Of a stretch of 62,203 bases of DNA, positions 26,624 to 36,811 are shown piece by piece. The translations under genes and the position numbers were made by a program. Under the pieces are notes generated by a model. That model ran no database searches, was not told the origin of the DNA, and saw only the letters and a list, made by a program, of their open reading frames with translations. Position 1 is the first letter of the stretch; the number at the start of each line of letters is the position of its first letter. The stretch is from Deltaproteobacteria bacterium (GTDB taxonomy: Bacteria > Myxococcota_A > Bradymonadia > REDH01), in NCBI GenBank assembly GCA_007693585.1, contig REDH01000086.1, positions 1 through 62,203 of the forward strand. The letters are read 5' to 3'.

Positions 26624-27487
26624 TCATCGGCTCTCCAGACGGGAGAAGACCACGATCGCACCTGCGCCGGTCGCGAACATGATCAGGCTGTAGATCGCCG
26701 GAGGGATGGCCATGACCTCGCTCCCCAGAATGCCCGCCGCGATGGCAATGCCCAGCGTTCCGTTCTGCAGGCCCCCCTCGATGCTCACCGAGATCCGCTG
26801 GCGAACCGGAAGGCGCGCAAGGGCCGCAAGCCCGAATCCAACCGACATCATGACGAGATTGAGCGTGAGCGCGGCGGGTCCGCTCTGCACGAAGAACCCG
26901 ACGATCTCGTCCCGCTGGCGCAGCACGAGGGCGAGGATGATCACGGCGAGCAGCACCGCCGAGATGACCTTCATCGGCCCACCGGCCCGCTCCGCCAGCC
27001 CGGGTGCTCGTGCGCGGACGGCCATGCCGATCGACACCGGGACGATCGTGATCACCACGATCTGGAGAATCATCTGCAGCGCCGGGGGGCGAACGATCTC
27101 GCCGCCGTCGAGGAAGTAGCTCATCGACAGGCCGAGGATCAGCGGGATCGTCACCACCGAGATCACGCTGCTCACGGCCGTCAGCGTAACACTCAGCGCG
27201 GCGTCCCCCCGGGCCAGCCAGGTGATGAGGTTGCTCGTCGCGCCTCCGGGACACGCCGCGAGCACCATGATGCCCATCGCGAGCTCGGGAGACATCGGGA
27301 ACGTGCGCGCGATCACGAAGCCCACCACGGGGAGCAGCACGAGCTGCACCCCCAGCCCGAGAAGGGCGCCGCGTGGCTGAACGATCACCCGGCGGAAGTC
27401 CTCCACCATCAGCGAGAGCCCGAGCCCCAGCATGATGAGGAAGAGCGCGGCAGGAAGAAAGAGTTGGCTGGCGAGGCTCGATTCCAT
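26624..27487 (-). CDS. Bile acid:sodium symporter (SBF/BASS) family transporter
   Basis: 287 residues with about nine or ten membrane segments. Family motifs: LPAALFLIMLGLGLSL at the N-terminus, LAMGIMVLAACPGGATSNLITWLARGD (the sodium-site ACPGG...SN region) and IEGGLQNGTLGIAIAA, the second conserved polar crossover. Such carriers move organic anions with sodium; bacterial substrates vary (bile acids, pantoate, glycolate, pyruvate-like acids) and cannot be chosen here. ATG 27487. Same strand as its neighbours but with about 100-bp gaps, so probably its own unit. Confidence 0.85.
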   Translation of the reverse strand: MESSLASQLFLPAALFLIMLGLGLSLMVEDFRRVIVQPRGALLGLGVQLVLLPVVGFVIARTFPMSPELAMGIMVLAACPGGATSNLITWLARGDAALSVTLTAVSSVISVVTIPLILGLSMSYFLDGGEIVRPPALQMILQIVVITIVPVSIGMAVRARAPGLAERAGGPMKVISAVLLAVIILALVLRQRDEIVGFFVQSGPAALTLNLVMMSVGFGLAALARLPVRQRISVSIEGGLQNGTLGIAIAAGILGSEVMAIPPAIYSLIMFATGAGAIVVFSRLESR

Positions 27488-27592
27488 GCGTTCCGGTTCA
27501 CGGGGCAGGGGCGGAGCCCAGCATGCCCTCGCCCGATGCGGATGTCGACGACCGCGGGCAGAGGGGAGCGGCTGCGGCGGAGAGCCCGTCCC

Positions 27593-28420
27593 CTATCGCC
27601 CGCCGCGCCGGTATCGGCGCTGCCGATGGCGCCCCACGGCACGCACGAGGGGACCGATCCCTCTGGAGAGGCCCGGCACCGCACCCCCCACCCGCGCGAG
27701 CCATCCTCGATGCCCGGGAAGCGTGAGCTCCACAGGCCTGTGGGGCAGCACCGTGTCGAAGACGGCACGCTCGATGTCCTCGACCCGCAGAGGGCGAGCG
27801 CCGCTGAAGGTCATCGCGGCCTCCTCCCGGTGCACCTGCAGGTCGAGCATCGGGGTCTCCACGGCGTCCGGAGAGATCAGCGAGACGGCCACGCCCCGCG
27901 GCCTGACCTCCTCCGCCAGCGCCAGGGTGAACCCGCGGACCGCGAACTTCGAGGCGGAGTACAGGGCGATGCCCGGCACCGGCGCAATGCCGGCCAGCGA
28001 GCCCACCACGACGATGTGCCCCCGCTCACGCTCGATCATCCCGGGAAGCACGACCCGCGTACCCTGCATGACCCCGGCCGCATTGATGGAGAGGTGCCGG
28101 TCGATGTCCATCGGGTCGCACTCGGCGATGTAGCCCGGGCTCAGGTAGCCCGCAACATGCAGCAGCACGTCGGGAGGCCCGAGCAGGTCCTCCGTCGCAG
28201 CAAGCACCTCCGCCCACGCCGCGCGATCCCGCACGTCCAGCGCGCGGGTCACGACCCGGTCCGATGGCCAGCCGCCGGTCCGACAGGCTTCCTCGAGCCG
28301 GCCCATGGCGACATCCGTGGCCATCACGAGCCAGCCGCGCTGCGCGAACGCTCCCGCGAGATGCTGGCCGATCCCACTGGCGCAGCCGGTGAGGAGAATC
28401 ACCTGCGGGTCCACGCTCAC
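27593..28420 (-). CDS. Short-chain dehydrogenase/reductase (SDR)
   Basis: 275 residues. GTG 28420 was chosen because it overlaps the upstream MBL gene stop as GTGA and opens straight into the first Rossmann strand. Cofactor motif TGCASGIG; acidic residue in ATDVAM after strand 2, suggesting NAD(H) preference; HVAGYL in place of the usual NNAG; catalytic Ser in GSLAG and the YSASK tetrad Tyr/Lys. The C-terminal extension is Arg/Gly-rich. Substrate unknown. Tight coupling to a metallo-beta-lactamase-fold hydrolase suggests both act on one metabolite. Confidence 0.87.
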   Translation of the reverse strand: MSVDPQVILLTGCASGIGQHLAGAFAQRGWLVMATDVAMGRLEEACRTGGWPSDRVVTRALDVRDRAAWAEVLAATEDLLGPPDVLLHVAGYLSPGYIAECDPMDIDRHLSINAAGVMQGTRVVLPGMIERERGHIVVVGSLAGIAPVPGIALYSASKFAVRGFTLALAEEVRPRGVAVSLISPDAVETPMLDLQVHREEAAMTFSGARPLRVEDIERAVFDTVLPHRPVELTLPGHRGWLARVGGAVPGLSRGIGPLVRAVGRHRQRRYRRGGR

Positions 28421-29523
28421 GGCGAACCGCCCGGGCGCCCAACGGCGCTGCCGAAGCACAGATCCCCGAAACGGAAGGTCGGAGACAGCCCCGGGGCAAA
28501 CCACGCCCGATCGAACTCGCTGGAACACACCATGTTCGGGAATCGCGGATCCCGCAGCGACGGGCCGGCCACCTCCTTCTCGATGACCATCGACGCGTAC
28601 TGCTCCAGGCCACGCTCGAGTGTGTTGCCATTGAGCACCACCTCCATGCCCGTGGCGCGCGCGAACGCCCGGAGTCCGGGGATCGAACTGTGCTCGGGCG
28701 CGTAGGCGTCGGGCCCGACCCCGTTCTCGCTGGTGACCATCAGGCCCTCCGGGGTCCGCGCGACGATCGAGTGGTTCCCCTCCGTGTGGCCCGGTGTCCA
28801 GAGCAGGGCAAGGCTGTCTCCGATGCGCGTGCTGCCCTCGAGCAGCACCACCCGATCCTCGGGGATGTCCCGGGTCCCGTCCGGGCAGTACCAGTCACGC
28901 TGTGGCGGCGAAGGATCCGAGGCCGTGCGCCACTCCTGCTCGGTGACGAGCAGCCGGGCGTTGGGGAAGAACCCGGGCGTGCGACCGTCGCCCAACCAAC
29001 GCCGGAGATCCTGAGTGTGCAGGTGATCGTAGGTGATGTAGTCCACGTCCTCAGGACGCACCCCGGCAAGGGCCATCGCCTCCTCCACGCTGTGCAACCG
29101 GGGGGCGATCAACCGCTCTCCCGCAGCGCGAAGCGGGCCGAGCGAACCGGCAAGCCGCCGGAAGAACGGGGTCTCCGCGTTGCCGTCCGCGTCCGAGGGC
29201 GACACCACCACGGTTCGCAGACCCGCCAGGGTCTCCGTCTGGACCACGAACACTCGATTCACGATGTGCATGTACGGAACGGGCAGCGCCAGGGCATCGC
29301 GCAGGCCGTAGCGGGTGGGATACGGTGCCCGGACCAGCTCCATCGATCGATAGTAGGCCACCGGGGGAGCGTCGAGCATCCTCTCCCGGAACTCCCGCGC
29401 CGCCTGTCGAAGCCGCGCGAGACGCCGTCCCGGGGACACGGAGGAATCCCAGTGGCGATCCACGTCGTCGAACGGCACCAGGGCCGGATCTCCACCAGGA
29501 GACGGTTCAGGTCTGCGGGGCAT
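28417..29523 (-). CDS. Metallo-beta-lactamase-fold hydrolase
   Basis: 368 residues from ATG 29523; a GTG at 29580 is possible. Metal motifs are a variant HLHTQD (HxHxxD without the usual final His), a later TPGHTEGNHS, and a downstream region ending in NGNTLERGL. A long N-terminal segment (about 130 residues) precedes the fold and may shape the substrate pocket (YYRSMELVRAPYPTRYGL). The family includes lactonases, thioesterases and glyoxalase II-like enzymes; no specific substrate can be assigned. Coupled to the SDR gene by a 4-nt overlap. Confidence 0.78.
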   Translation of the reverse strand: MPRRPEPSPGGDPALVPFDDVDRHWDSSVSPGRRLARLRQAAREFRERMLDAPPVAYYRSMELVRAPYPTRYGLRDALALPVPYMHIVNRVFVVQTETLAGLRTVVVSPSDADGNAETPFFRRLAGSLGPLRAAGERLIAPRLHSVEEAMALAGVRPEDVDYITYDHLHTQDLRRWLGDGRTPGFFPNARLLVTEQEWRTASDPSPPQRDWYCPDGTRDIPEDRVVLLEGSTRIGDSLALLWTPGHTEGNHSIVARTPEGLMVTSENGVGPDAYAPEHSSIPGLRAFARATGMEVVLNGNTLERGLEQYASMVIEKEVAGPSLRDPRFPNMVCSSEFDRAWFAPGLSPTFRFGDLCFGSAVGRPGGSP

Positions 29524-29666
29524 GGACTTCGCGCGAAACGAGGGGAAGGACAATGACCGGACCACATCGGCCCTGTGCACTTGTAAGCGGGCCCGGGCTG
29601 GGTTTCAATACGACGGTGCCCCGCGCCGGGGACGCCCCGCCCGAACGCCCTCCCTCCCGGTTCCGA

Positions 29667-29981
29667 ATGAACGACATCGCCCGCAACGCCCCGTGCCCCT
29701 GCGGAAGCGGCCGGAAGTACAAGCAGTGCTGCCTGCGATCCGGCAAGCGCATCCGGACGACCGAGACCGGTGAGCCGGAACCCCGCTCCCTGTGGATCCC
29801 GGCAATCCTCCTCGCCGGACTCGTCGCGGCCGTCGCCGTGGGCATGTGGAAGGGGTTCGGGCTCGGGGTCACCACCTTCGGCGTCTTCGGCATCATCGCG
29901 GGACTCATCCTGATCTTCCGAAATCCACCCCCGCCGAACCCCAACGCGGGCGACCCGGCCGGACTCAACTTCGGAAGCTGA
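29667..29981 (+). CDS. SEC-C motif small membrane protein
   Basis: 104 residues from ATG 29667. The N-terminus is a SEC-C zinc motif (RNAPCPCGSGRKYKQCC), the metal-binding module found at the SecA C-terminus and in many small proteins. Two membrane segments follow (IPAILLAGLVAAVAVGMW and TTFGVFGIIAGLILIF) and a Pro/Asn tail. SEC-C modules usually bind zinc and contact protein partners. An in-frame ATG at 29553 with an AGGGG sequence upstream would add 38 nondescript residues. Sits between divergent MBL and convergent CCA-enzyme genes. Confidence 0.72.
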   Translation: MNDIARNAPCPCGSGRKYKQCCLRSGKRIRTTETGEPEPRSLWIPAILLAGLVAAVAVGMWKGFGLGVTTFGVFGIIAGLILIFRNPPPPNPNAGDPAGLNFGS

Positions 29982-30014
29982 CCGCCGGCGCCCCTCCCGG
30001 CGCCAGCGCCGTCC

Positions 30015-31376
30015 TCAGTTGTCCCGAAGCCAACCGATGCACGCGTCGATGTCGGGGTCGTTGGCGAGCGCTTCGTCCAGAATGGCCTCCCGCAGTCGCG
30101 CCATGGCCTCGGCGAGCGCCGGGCCGCGGGGCATCCCCAACTGCTCGTGCAGCGCATGGCCAAGTCCCTTCGGCAGGCGAGGCAGTGGATCCTCGACCGA
30201 GCGAAGCGACACAAGCGCCTCCCGAAGCCGGCCCGTGTGCTCCGTCAGCCCCGGCACCGTGTCCCCGACGGCGTCCAGAAGATCCAGGACCCGGATCGCG
30301 TCCTCACCGAATCCGATCAGGTGGCGGCGCAGCGCGGGCCGGTCCCAGTCGGCCCGCAAGGACGCCGGATCCGGAATGCCGCCCAGCAGCCGCTCAACGC
30401 ACTGGCGCTCGGCATTCGAGAACCGGAAGCGGCTCGCGACCCCCGAAGCGAACGCGGTCCGTAGTGGCTCGTCCGGCCACGTCTCCAGCGACCGGGAGAG
30501 GTCGAGGCGACAATCCGTGTGCTCCGTGACCACCGTGTGAAGGAGAAGAACGGACCACCGGGTCATCAGATCATCAGGCGTATCGAGGAGCTGTGCACCC
30601 ACCCGCCGAACCTGTCCGAGGCGTACGAGGGGCCCGGTGGCCGGCAGAACCACCTGCAGCGCCCCCGTGTGGGCGAGCCAGGCGAGGCCCTGGTCCGCGT
30701 GCCGGGTCAGGAGCAGCTTGTCCATCTCCATCTTCCACCGCTCCCGGGAAATGCGGAGCAACTCCGCCCGGCAGTCCATCGCGGCCTGGGTCGTGTCCGG
30801 GGTTGGTGCGAAGCCCAGCCGTCCGGCGAACCGCGCGATCCGGAGCAGGCGGAGGGGATCGTCCCGAAGGATGGAGCGTGTGTTCTCGAGCCCGCCGCGC
30901 GGAACCTCCAGGATGCGCCGTTCGAGAGCCGAGCACCCGTCGAACGGATCGATGAGGTGCCCGTGCCGATCGATGGCCATCGCATTGATCGAGAGGTCGC
31001 GTCGCGACAGGTCATCGTCCAGGCTGTCTCCGAATTCCACCTCCGGCTTTCTGCTGCCGGGCTCGTACGCCTCCTGAACCCGGAACGTGGTAATCTCCAC
31101 CAGCGTATCGGAGATCGCCGCCGCGATCGTTCCGAACCGGGCACCGATCGGAAAGGTGCGCAGGCCCGCGGCCCGAAGGATCCGCAAGGACTCCTCGGGC
31201 AGCGCATCGGTGGCGAAGTCGTAGTCCGCCCGATGGGTGTCGCCCAGCAGTGCGTCCCGCACCGAACCGCCAACGAGGTACAGCCGTCGTCCCTCGCGCG
31301 CGAACAGATCGAACAGATCGCCGAAGCGCTGTCCGAGGAGCACCAGAGCCTGCCGAGGGTCGCCTGAGAGGTTCAT
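30015..31376 (-). CDS. cca: CCA tRNA nucleotidyltransferase / poly(A) polymerase family
   Basis: 453 residues. Class II nucleotidyltransferase head: LYLVGGSVRDALLG, then the catalytic DYDFATDALPEE (DxD), the flexible-loop region RRDLSINAMA, and DPLRLLRIARFAGRLGF for base selection. The C-terminal about 230 residues form a helical tail (HD-like LLLHTVVTEH). Such enzymes add or repair the tRNA 3' CCA; poly(A) polymerases are close relatives and cannot be fully excluded. ATG 31376 is used because a longer frame would run back into the 3' end of rnpB. The only tRNA in the window lacks encoded CCA, which fits the assigned role. Confidence 0.85.
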   Translation of the reverse strand: MNLSGDPRQALVLLGQRFGDLFDLFAREGRRLYLVGGSVRDALLGDTHRADYDFATDALPEESLRILRAAGLRTFPIGARFGTIAAAISDTLVEITTFRVQEAYEPGSRKPEVEFGDSLDDDLSRRDLSINAMAIDRHGHLIDPFDGCSALERRILEVPRGGLENTRSILRDDPLRLLRIARFAGRLGFAPTPDTTQAAMDCRAELLRISRERWKMEMDKLLLTRHADQGLAWLAHTGALQVVLPATGPLVRLGQVRRVGAQLLDTPDDLMTRWSVLLLHTVVTEHTDCRLDLSRSLETWPDEPLRTAFASGVASRFRFSNAERQCVERLLGGIPDPASLRADWDRPALRRHLIGFGEDAIRVLDLLDAVGDTVPGLTEHTGRLREALVSLRSVEDPLPRLPKGLGHALHEQLGMPRGPALAEAMARLREAILDEALANDPDIDACIGWLRDN

Positions 31377-31394
31377 GCCGAGTGGGGGGGGAGT

Positions 31395-31795
31395 GCGGGC
31401 CGGGCGATAAGCCGGGTTCTGTTCCTTCGCCGGGGCGGAGGTGGTGACCATTCATCTGGGGCCGCCGTTGCCGACGGCCTCGAGCGGCTCTACCCGGGGC
31501 GTGACGGGCGGGCCACCCGTTCCGGACATGCCGGTTCACCCCTACTTGGCCTTGCTCCGGATGGGGTTTGCCATGCGCTCGGCGTCACCGTCGAGCCGGT
31601 GGGCTCTTACCCCACCTTTTCACCCTGGCCGCCGGCTCCGGTGCCCGAAGGCACGGAGTGAGGGCGGTGGACTGTTTTCTGTGGCACTTTCCCTGGGGTC
31701 TCCCCCGGTCGCGGTTAGCGACCATCCTGCCCTGTGGAGCCCGGACTTTCCTCTGGAGGTGGCAGGCACCCTCAGCGGTCACCTGCCCGGCCCGC
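31395..31795 (-). ncRNA. rnpB: RNase P RNA (bacterial type A)
   Basis: Minus-strand sequence carries the invariant RNase P RNA blocks in order: GAGGAAAGTCCGGGCTCC (P4 5' side and CR-I), ACAGAAA, AGGGTGAAAAGGTGGGGTAA, GAGCCCACCG, an AGATGAATGGTCACC segment and ACAGAACCCGGCTTATCG near the 3' end. The terminal helix P1 pairs GCGGGCCGGGC at the 5' end (31795-31785) with GCCCGGCCCGC at the 3' end (31405-31395), fixing ends to within a few bases. RNase P removes tRNA 5' leaders. The RNA starts about 50 nt after the zinc-ribbon stop and ends just before the CCA-enzyme ATG. Confidence 0.96.
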
Positions 31796-31802
31796 GTCCC
31801 CC

Positions 31803-31830
31803 GGATGACACCGATGGGCGGCGATGGCAA
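31803..31830 (-). promoter_or_regulatory. Candidate rnpB promoter
   Basis: Minus strand: TTGCCA at 31830-31825, 16-nt spacer, TCATCC at 31808-31803, 8 nt before the RNA 5' end inferred from P1 pairing. The -10 is poor, but the position is right. Confidence 0.4.
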
Positions 31831-31844
31831 GCCTGGAAGGACCT

Positions 31845-32576
31845 TCAGGCCTCCGCGGCCGCCAGCTCCTCCTCGTTCTCGTAGTACAGGATGCGCTGGC
31901 AGCTCGGGCACTGCTGCATTCGGGTCGCCTGCTGGACCTCGTTGTACAGCTGCGGGGGAAGCATCATGTTGCACCCGGTGCAGACCCCGCCACGGGCCGG
32001 AACGATGACCTTTCCGGGACGCCGGGAGGTGATGAACTCGTACCGGCGCACCAGCGCCTTCGGAAGATCCTTCTTCAGCTTGTCGCGCTCCGACTCGAGC
32101 TTGCCGATCTCCTTCTCGGTGGCGCTGCTCTCCCGGTCGACCAGGGCTTCCTCGTCGGCGATCTGCTTGTTCACCTCGGCGGCCTTCGCCTCCTTCTCCT
32201 CCACGTCCGCCGTGAAGTCGGACACGGCATCCTTGAGGGAGTCGTGCTCCTCCTCGAGCTGGGCCCTCAGCTTGCGAAGGGTCTCGATCTCCTTCTCCAG
32301 AGCCGCGTACTCCTTGGAATTCGTGATCTGGTTGATCTTGGACTTGGACTGGCCGTAGCGCTCCTCGTTGGCCTCCAGGTCGACCTGCTTGTTCCGCATC
32401 AGCAGCCTCGTCTCCTCGAGCTGCTGCTTCTGCTGCTCGAGCGAGGCCACCAACGCATCGCGAAGGGCGTAGAGTTCCTCGAGGGCATCGCGCAGCGTGT
32501 CCGTGCGTTCGTCCAATTCGAGGATTCGGAGGTCATAGTCCTGGAGCTTTCGGAGCAGGGCGATCTCGTTCTGCAA
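31845..32576 (-). CDS. Coiled-coil protein with C-terminal C4 zinc ribbon (CdsZ/DUF164-like)
   Basis: 243 residues. About 170 N-terminal residues are an unbroken coiled coil (LRKLQDYDLRILELDERTD through ESERDKLKKDLP), followed by a zinc ribbon with CTGC near residue 205 and CPSC near 228. This is the common C4-type zinc-ribbon family often found near rpoD or RNA-processing genes; roles proposed include nucleic-acid-related functions, but none is firm. No ATG precedes the coil; TTG at 32576 with GAGG upstream is the best start. Upstream on the same strand lie a terminator and a tRNA. Confidence 0.82.
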   Translation of the reverse strand: MQNEIALLRKLQDYDLRILELDERTDTLRDALEELYALRDALVASLEQQKQQLEETRLLMRNKQVDLEANEERYGQSKSKINQITNSKEYAALEKEIETLRKLRAQLEEEHDSLKDAVSDFTADVEEKEAKAAEVNKQIADEEALVDRESSATEKEIGKLESERDKLKKDLPKALVRRYEFITSRRPGKVIVPARGGVCTGCNMMLPPQLYNEVQQATRMQQCPSCQRILYYENEEELAAAEA

Positions 32577-32620
32577 GGTCAGCCTCGGGTTCGGGGGATG
32601 TCGTGAACGGACGGATAACG

Positions 32621-32654
32621 AGAAAAGGCGCTCGGTCTGTGACCGGAGCGCCTC
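32621..32654 (-). terminator. Rho-independent terminator after the tRNA gene
   Basis: Minus strand: GGCGCTC, a 12-nt loop, GAGCGCC (7-bp perfect stem, 32652-32646 with 32633-32627) followed by TTTTC. This would end the dnaG-rpoD-tRNA transcript and separate it from the zinc-ribbon gene. Confidence 0.75.
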
Positions 32655-32734
32655 TTCGTCAGCGGAGAATGATCTGTGAGGAACAGCAGGTGAACCACGA
32701 ACGCCCTGTGGGGGGAGGACTCGGGGTTGCGGAG

Positions 32735-32807
32735 TGGGCCCACCTGGACTCGAACCAGGGACTGACCGGTTATGAGCCGGCGACTCTACCAACTGAGTTA
32801 TAGGCCC
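32735..32807 (-). tRNA. tRNA with CAT anticodon (Ile2 likely, elongator Met possible)
   Basis: 73-nt cloverleaf: acceptor GGGCCTA/TGGGCCC (one G-T pair), D-stem ACTC/GAGT, anticodon stem GCCGG/CCGGT with loop CTCATAA, T-stem CCTGG/CCAGG with loop TTCGAGT, discriminator A. CCA is not encoded. It lacks the initiator features (unpaired 1-72, GGG/CCC anticodon stem). The C4-G69 and C5-G68 pairs are among those TilS uses in E. coli to choose tRNA-Ile2 for lysidine modification, so Ile2 is favoured, but sequence alone does not settle it. Confidence 0.93.
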
Positions 32808-32821
32808 AGTCTGGAGGAGCT

Positions 32822-32837
32822 GGCCGCCAAAGCGGCC
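32822..32837 (-). terminator. Short hairpin between rpoD and the tRNA
   Basis: GGCCGC, 4-nt loop, GCGGCC, about 85 nt downstream of the rpoD stop. No T-tract, so it may be only a processing or attenuating structure. Confidence 0.3.
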
Positions 32838-32920
32838 GGCCCGCCCGCGAGGCTGGTGGGTTACACAAGTCGACGGCCCAGATCAAGCGCGATGTGCGCC
32901 TGCCGTCCGATCGGCGGGAC

Positions 32921-34735
<1,815 letters not shown>

Positions 34736-34793
34736 GTATCTCCTCGGCAGTGAACTCGACGCGCCATGGGCCCCGGCGGGCGGACGCGTGCCT

Positions 34794-36614
34794 CTAGGGC
34801 CGACCCTGATGAGGGTCAAGTCTCTGGAGCCAGGACAGCAGGTCCCGACTCCGCTCCATCAACTGGGCATAGGCCTCCCCGTCCGTCTCGCCCCCAAGAC
34901 GGCGCAACGCCTCCTGCGTGCGACGCAACTCGCGATCCAGCCACGACCGCTTGAGCCGGTGCCCTACCTCGTCGAACACCCGCTGGTGCGTCCCCGGAGC
35001 GATGCGACCCTCTCCCGCGAGCACCCCGGTCAGCGCCCGACGCAGCGACGAGTCCTCCGGAAGCCCTCCCACATGGGTACGCAGTTCCCGACCACCCTCC
35101 TCCACCCACTCACGGGACACCTCTTCCAGATACGAGGCGAGCGCACCGGTCGGCAATACGCGGAAGAGTTCCTCCCGGTACAGGCGTCCCAGCAGGGCGG
35201 GTTCATCGGCCAGCGCCTCGACGAGCATCGACTCGTGGGCTGAAAGGTGGAGCAGGGGGCGGTCTCGACTCGCTCCGGAGGGATCGGCCCCTGGCTGGGG
35301 GCGTCCCGCGGAACGCTCCCGGACGTAACGGTCGAGTCGACGCGCGTCAACCTGCAGCCGGCGAGAACAGTCGCGCACCCACGCGTCGCGCAGAACAGGG
35401 TCCCGCACGTGGTACAACACATCCACCACAGCGGTCACCGCACCACGTCGCGAGGTCGCGTCCGCCGCTCCCGCCGCCGGAGCGATCGCCTCGTCGAGGA
35501 GAACGTCCACCATCGGCCGGGCTTCGTCGAGCAACGCCTGCAGGGCCTCCGCACCCTCGGAGCGGACGACGTCGTCCGGATCGCGACCCTCCGGAAGACG
35601 GACGATCCGAACGTCCGGCACCTCCTCGGCCAGCAGCACCTCGAGCGCCTTGCGGGCTGCCTTCCGACCGGCGACGTCCCCGTCGTACAGGAGCAGCACC
35701 CGATCCGCGAACCGCCGGAGAAGCCGAGCCTGTTCCTCCGTCAGGGCCGTACCGAGGGCCGCGCAGGTCCGGTCGAACCCTCCAGCGTGGAGCGACACCA
35801 CGTCGAAGTTCCCCTCCACGAGAATCACCTCGCCGAGCGACCGGATGGAACGCTGGGCCAGGGGCAGGCCGTACAGGTTCCGGCCCTTCACGTAGATCTC
35901 CGTCTCCGACGTGTTGATGTACTTGGCCCGCTCCCCGGGATCCAGCGTGCGGCCGCTGAAGGCGAGCACCCGCCTCGACAGGTCCGTCACCGGGAACATG
36001 ATCCGGTCGCGAAATCGGTCGATGTACCCCCCGCCCTGACGCCTCGCCATCGCAAGGCCCGCCGCCTCCAGCCACTGCGGACCGAGACCCGCGCGGCCCG
36101 CGGCATCCACCAGTGCGCTCCACTCCGGCGGCGCATAGCCGAGCTCGAACCGCTCCGCCACCTCGCGCGAGATGCCCCGCTCCTCCAGGTACGCCACCGG
36201 AGCCTCCCAGCGCCCGCTCCACAGGGCGCGGGAGAAGAGGTCCCGGGCAAACGCGTTCGCCTCGAGCAACGCCTGGCGGCGATCCCGATCCCGGCGCTCG
36301 CGCTCCGGATCCCCCTGCTCCAGCTCGAGACGAACCCCGGCCCGCGCCGCAAGCTGCTCCATCGCCTCCCGGAACGACAGCCCGTCGTGCTGCATCAGGA
36401 ACGACACCGTGTTGCCGGACGCCCCGCACCCGAAGCAGTGGTACAGCCCACGGTCCGGATTCACCGAGAAGGACGGCGTCTTCTCGTCATGGAACGGACA
36501 CAGACCCAGCATCCGCGTCCCCTTGCGCTGAAGCTTCACGTAGTCCCCGATCACCTGCCCGATGGGCACGCGCGCCAGGATCTCGTCGATCGTGCTCTGA
36601 GGTATCCGCTTCAC
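34794..36614 (-). CDS. dnaG: DNA primase DnaG
   Basis: 606 residues from GTG 36614 ([10 protein letters not shown] is the family's usual opening; ATG 36668 would add 18 residues). N-terminal CHC2 zinc finger ([11 protein letters not shown]...YHCFGCG), primase core with TOPRIM motifs ([43 protein letters not shown]), and a C-terminal helicase-binding helical region ([20 protein letters not shown]). It synthesises RNA primers at the replication fork with DnaB. First gene of the dnaG-rpoD unit, divergent from a Ser/Thr kinase gene across about 200 bp. Confidence 0.96.
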   Translation of the reverse strand: MKRIPQSTIDEILARVPIGQVIGDYVKLQRKGTRMLGLCPFHDEKTPSFSVNPDRGLYHCFGCGASGNTVSFLMQHDGLSFREAMEQLAARAGVRLELEQGDPERERRDRDRRQALLEANAFARDLFSRALWSGRWEAPVAYLEERGISREVAERFELGYAPPEWSALVDAAGRAGLGPQWLEAAGLAMARRQGGGYIDRFRDRIMFPVTDLSRRVLAFSGRTLDPGERAKYINTSETEIYVKGRNLYGLPLAQRSIRSLGEVILVEGNFDVVSLHAGGFDRTCAALGTALTEEQARLLRRFADRVLLLYDGDVAGRKAARKALEVLLAEEVPDVRIVRLPEGRDPDDVVRSEGAEALQALLDEARPMVDVLLDEAIAPAAGAADATSRRGAVTAVVDVLYHVRDPVLRDAWVRDCSRRLQVDARRLDRYVRERSAGRPQPGADPSGASRDRPLLHLSAHESMLVEALADEPALLGRLYREELFRVLPTGALASYLEEVSREWVEEGGRELRTHVGGLPEDSSLRRALTGVLAGEGRIAPGTHQRVFDEVGHRLKRSWLDRELRRTQEALRRLGGETDGEAYAQLMERSRDLLSWLQRLDPHQGRP

Positions 36615-36811
36615 CGTCCTCGTCCGGGGCTCGAATCCAGCCACCTGTCGTGGCGTCCCGGTACGCATCCGTCAACCCGCCGCAACGGACATCGTTCGAC
36701 CGCGGACCCCCACCGCGAGGCACCGGACACTGCCCCGGAATGATACGGCACCCGCTTTCGAAGCACCGCCGCGCGTTGACCCGACCATGCACCACCGTCA
36801 CCTTCCCCCCG

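Noticed and set aside
31377-31451. Longer N-terminus for the CCA-adding enzyme
   Set aside because: The extension would run into the 3' end of rnpB and adds no conserved residues.
32577-32792. Longer N-terminus for the zinc-ribbon protein
   Set aside because: It would cross a terminator and the tRNA gene.
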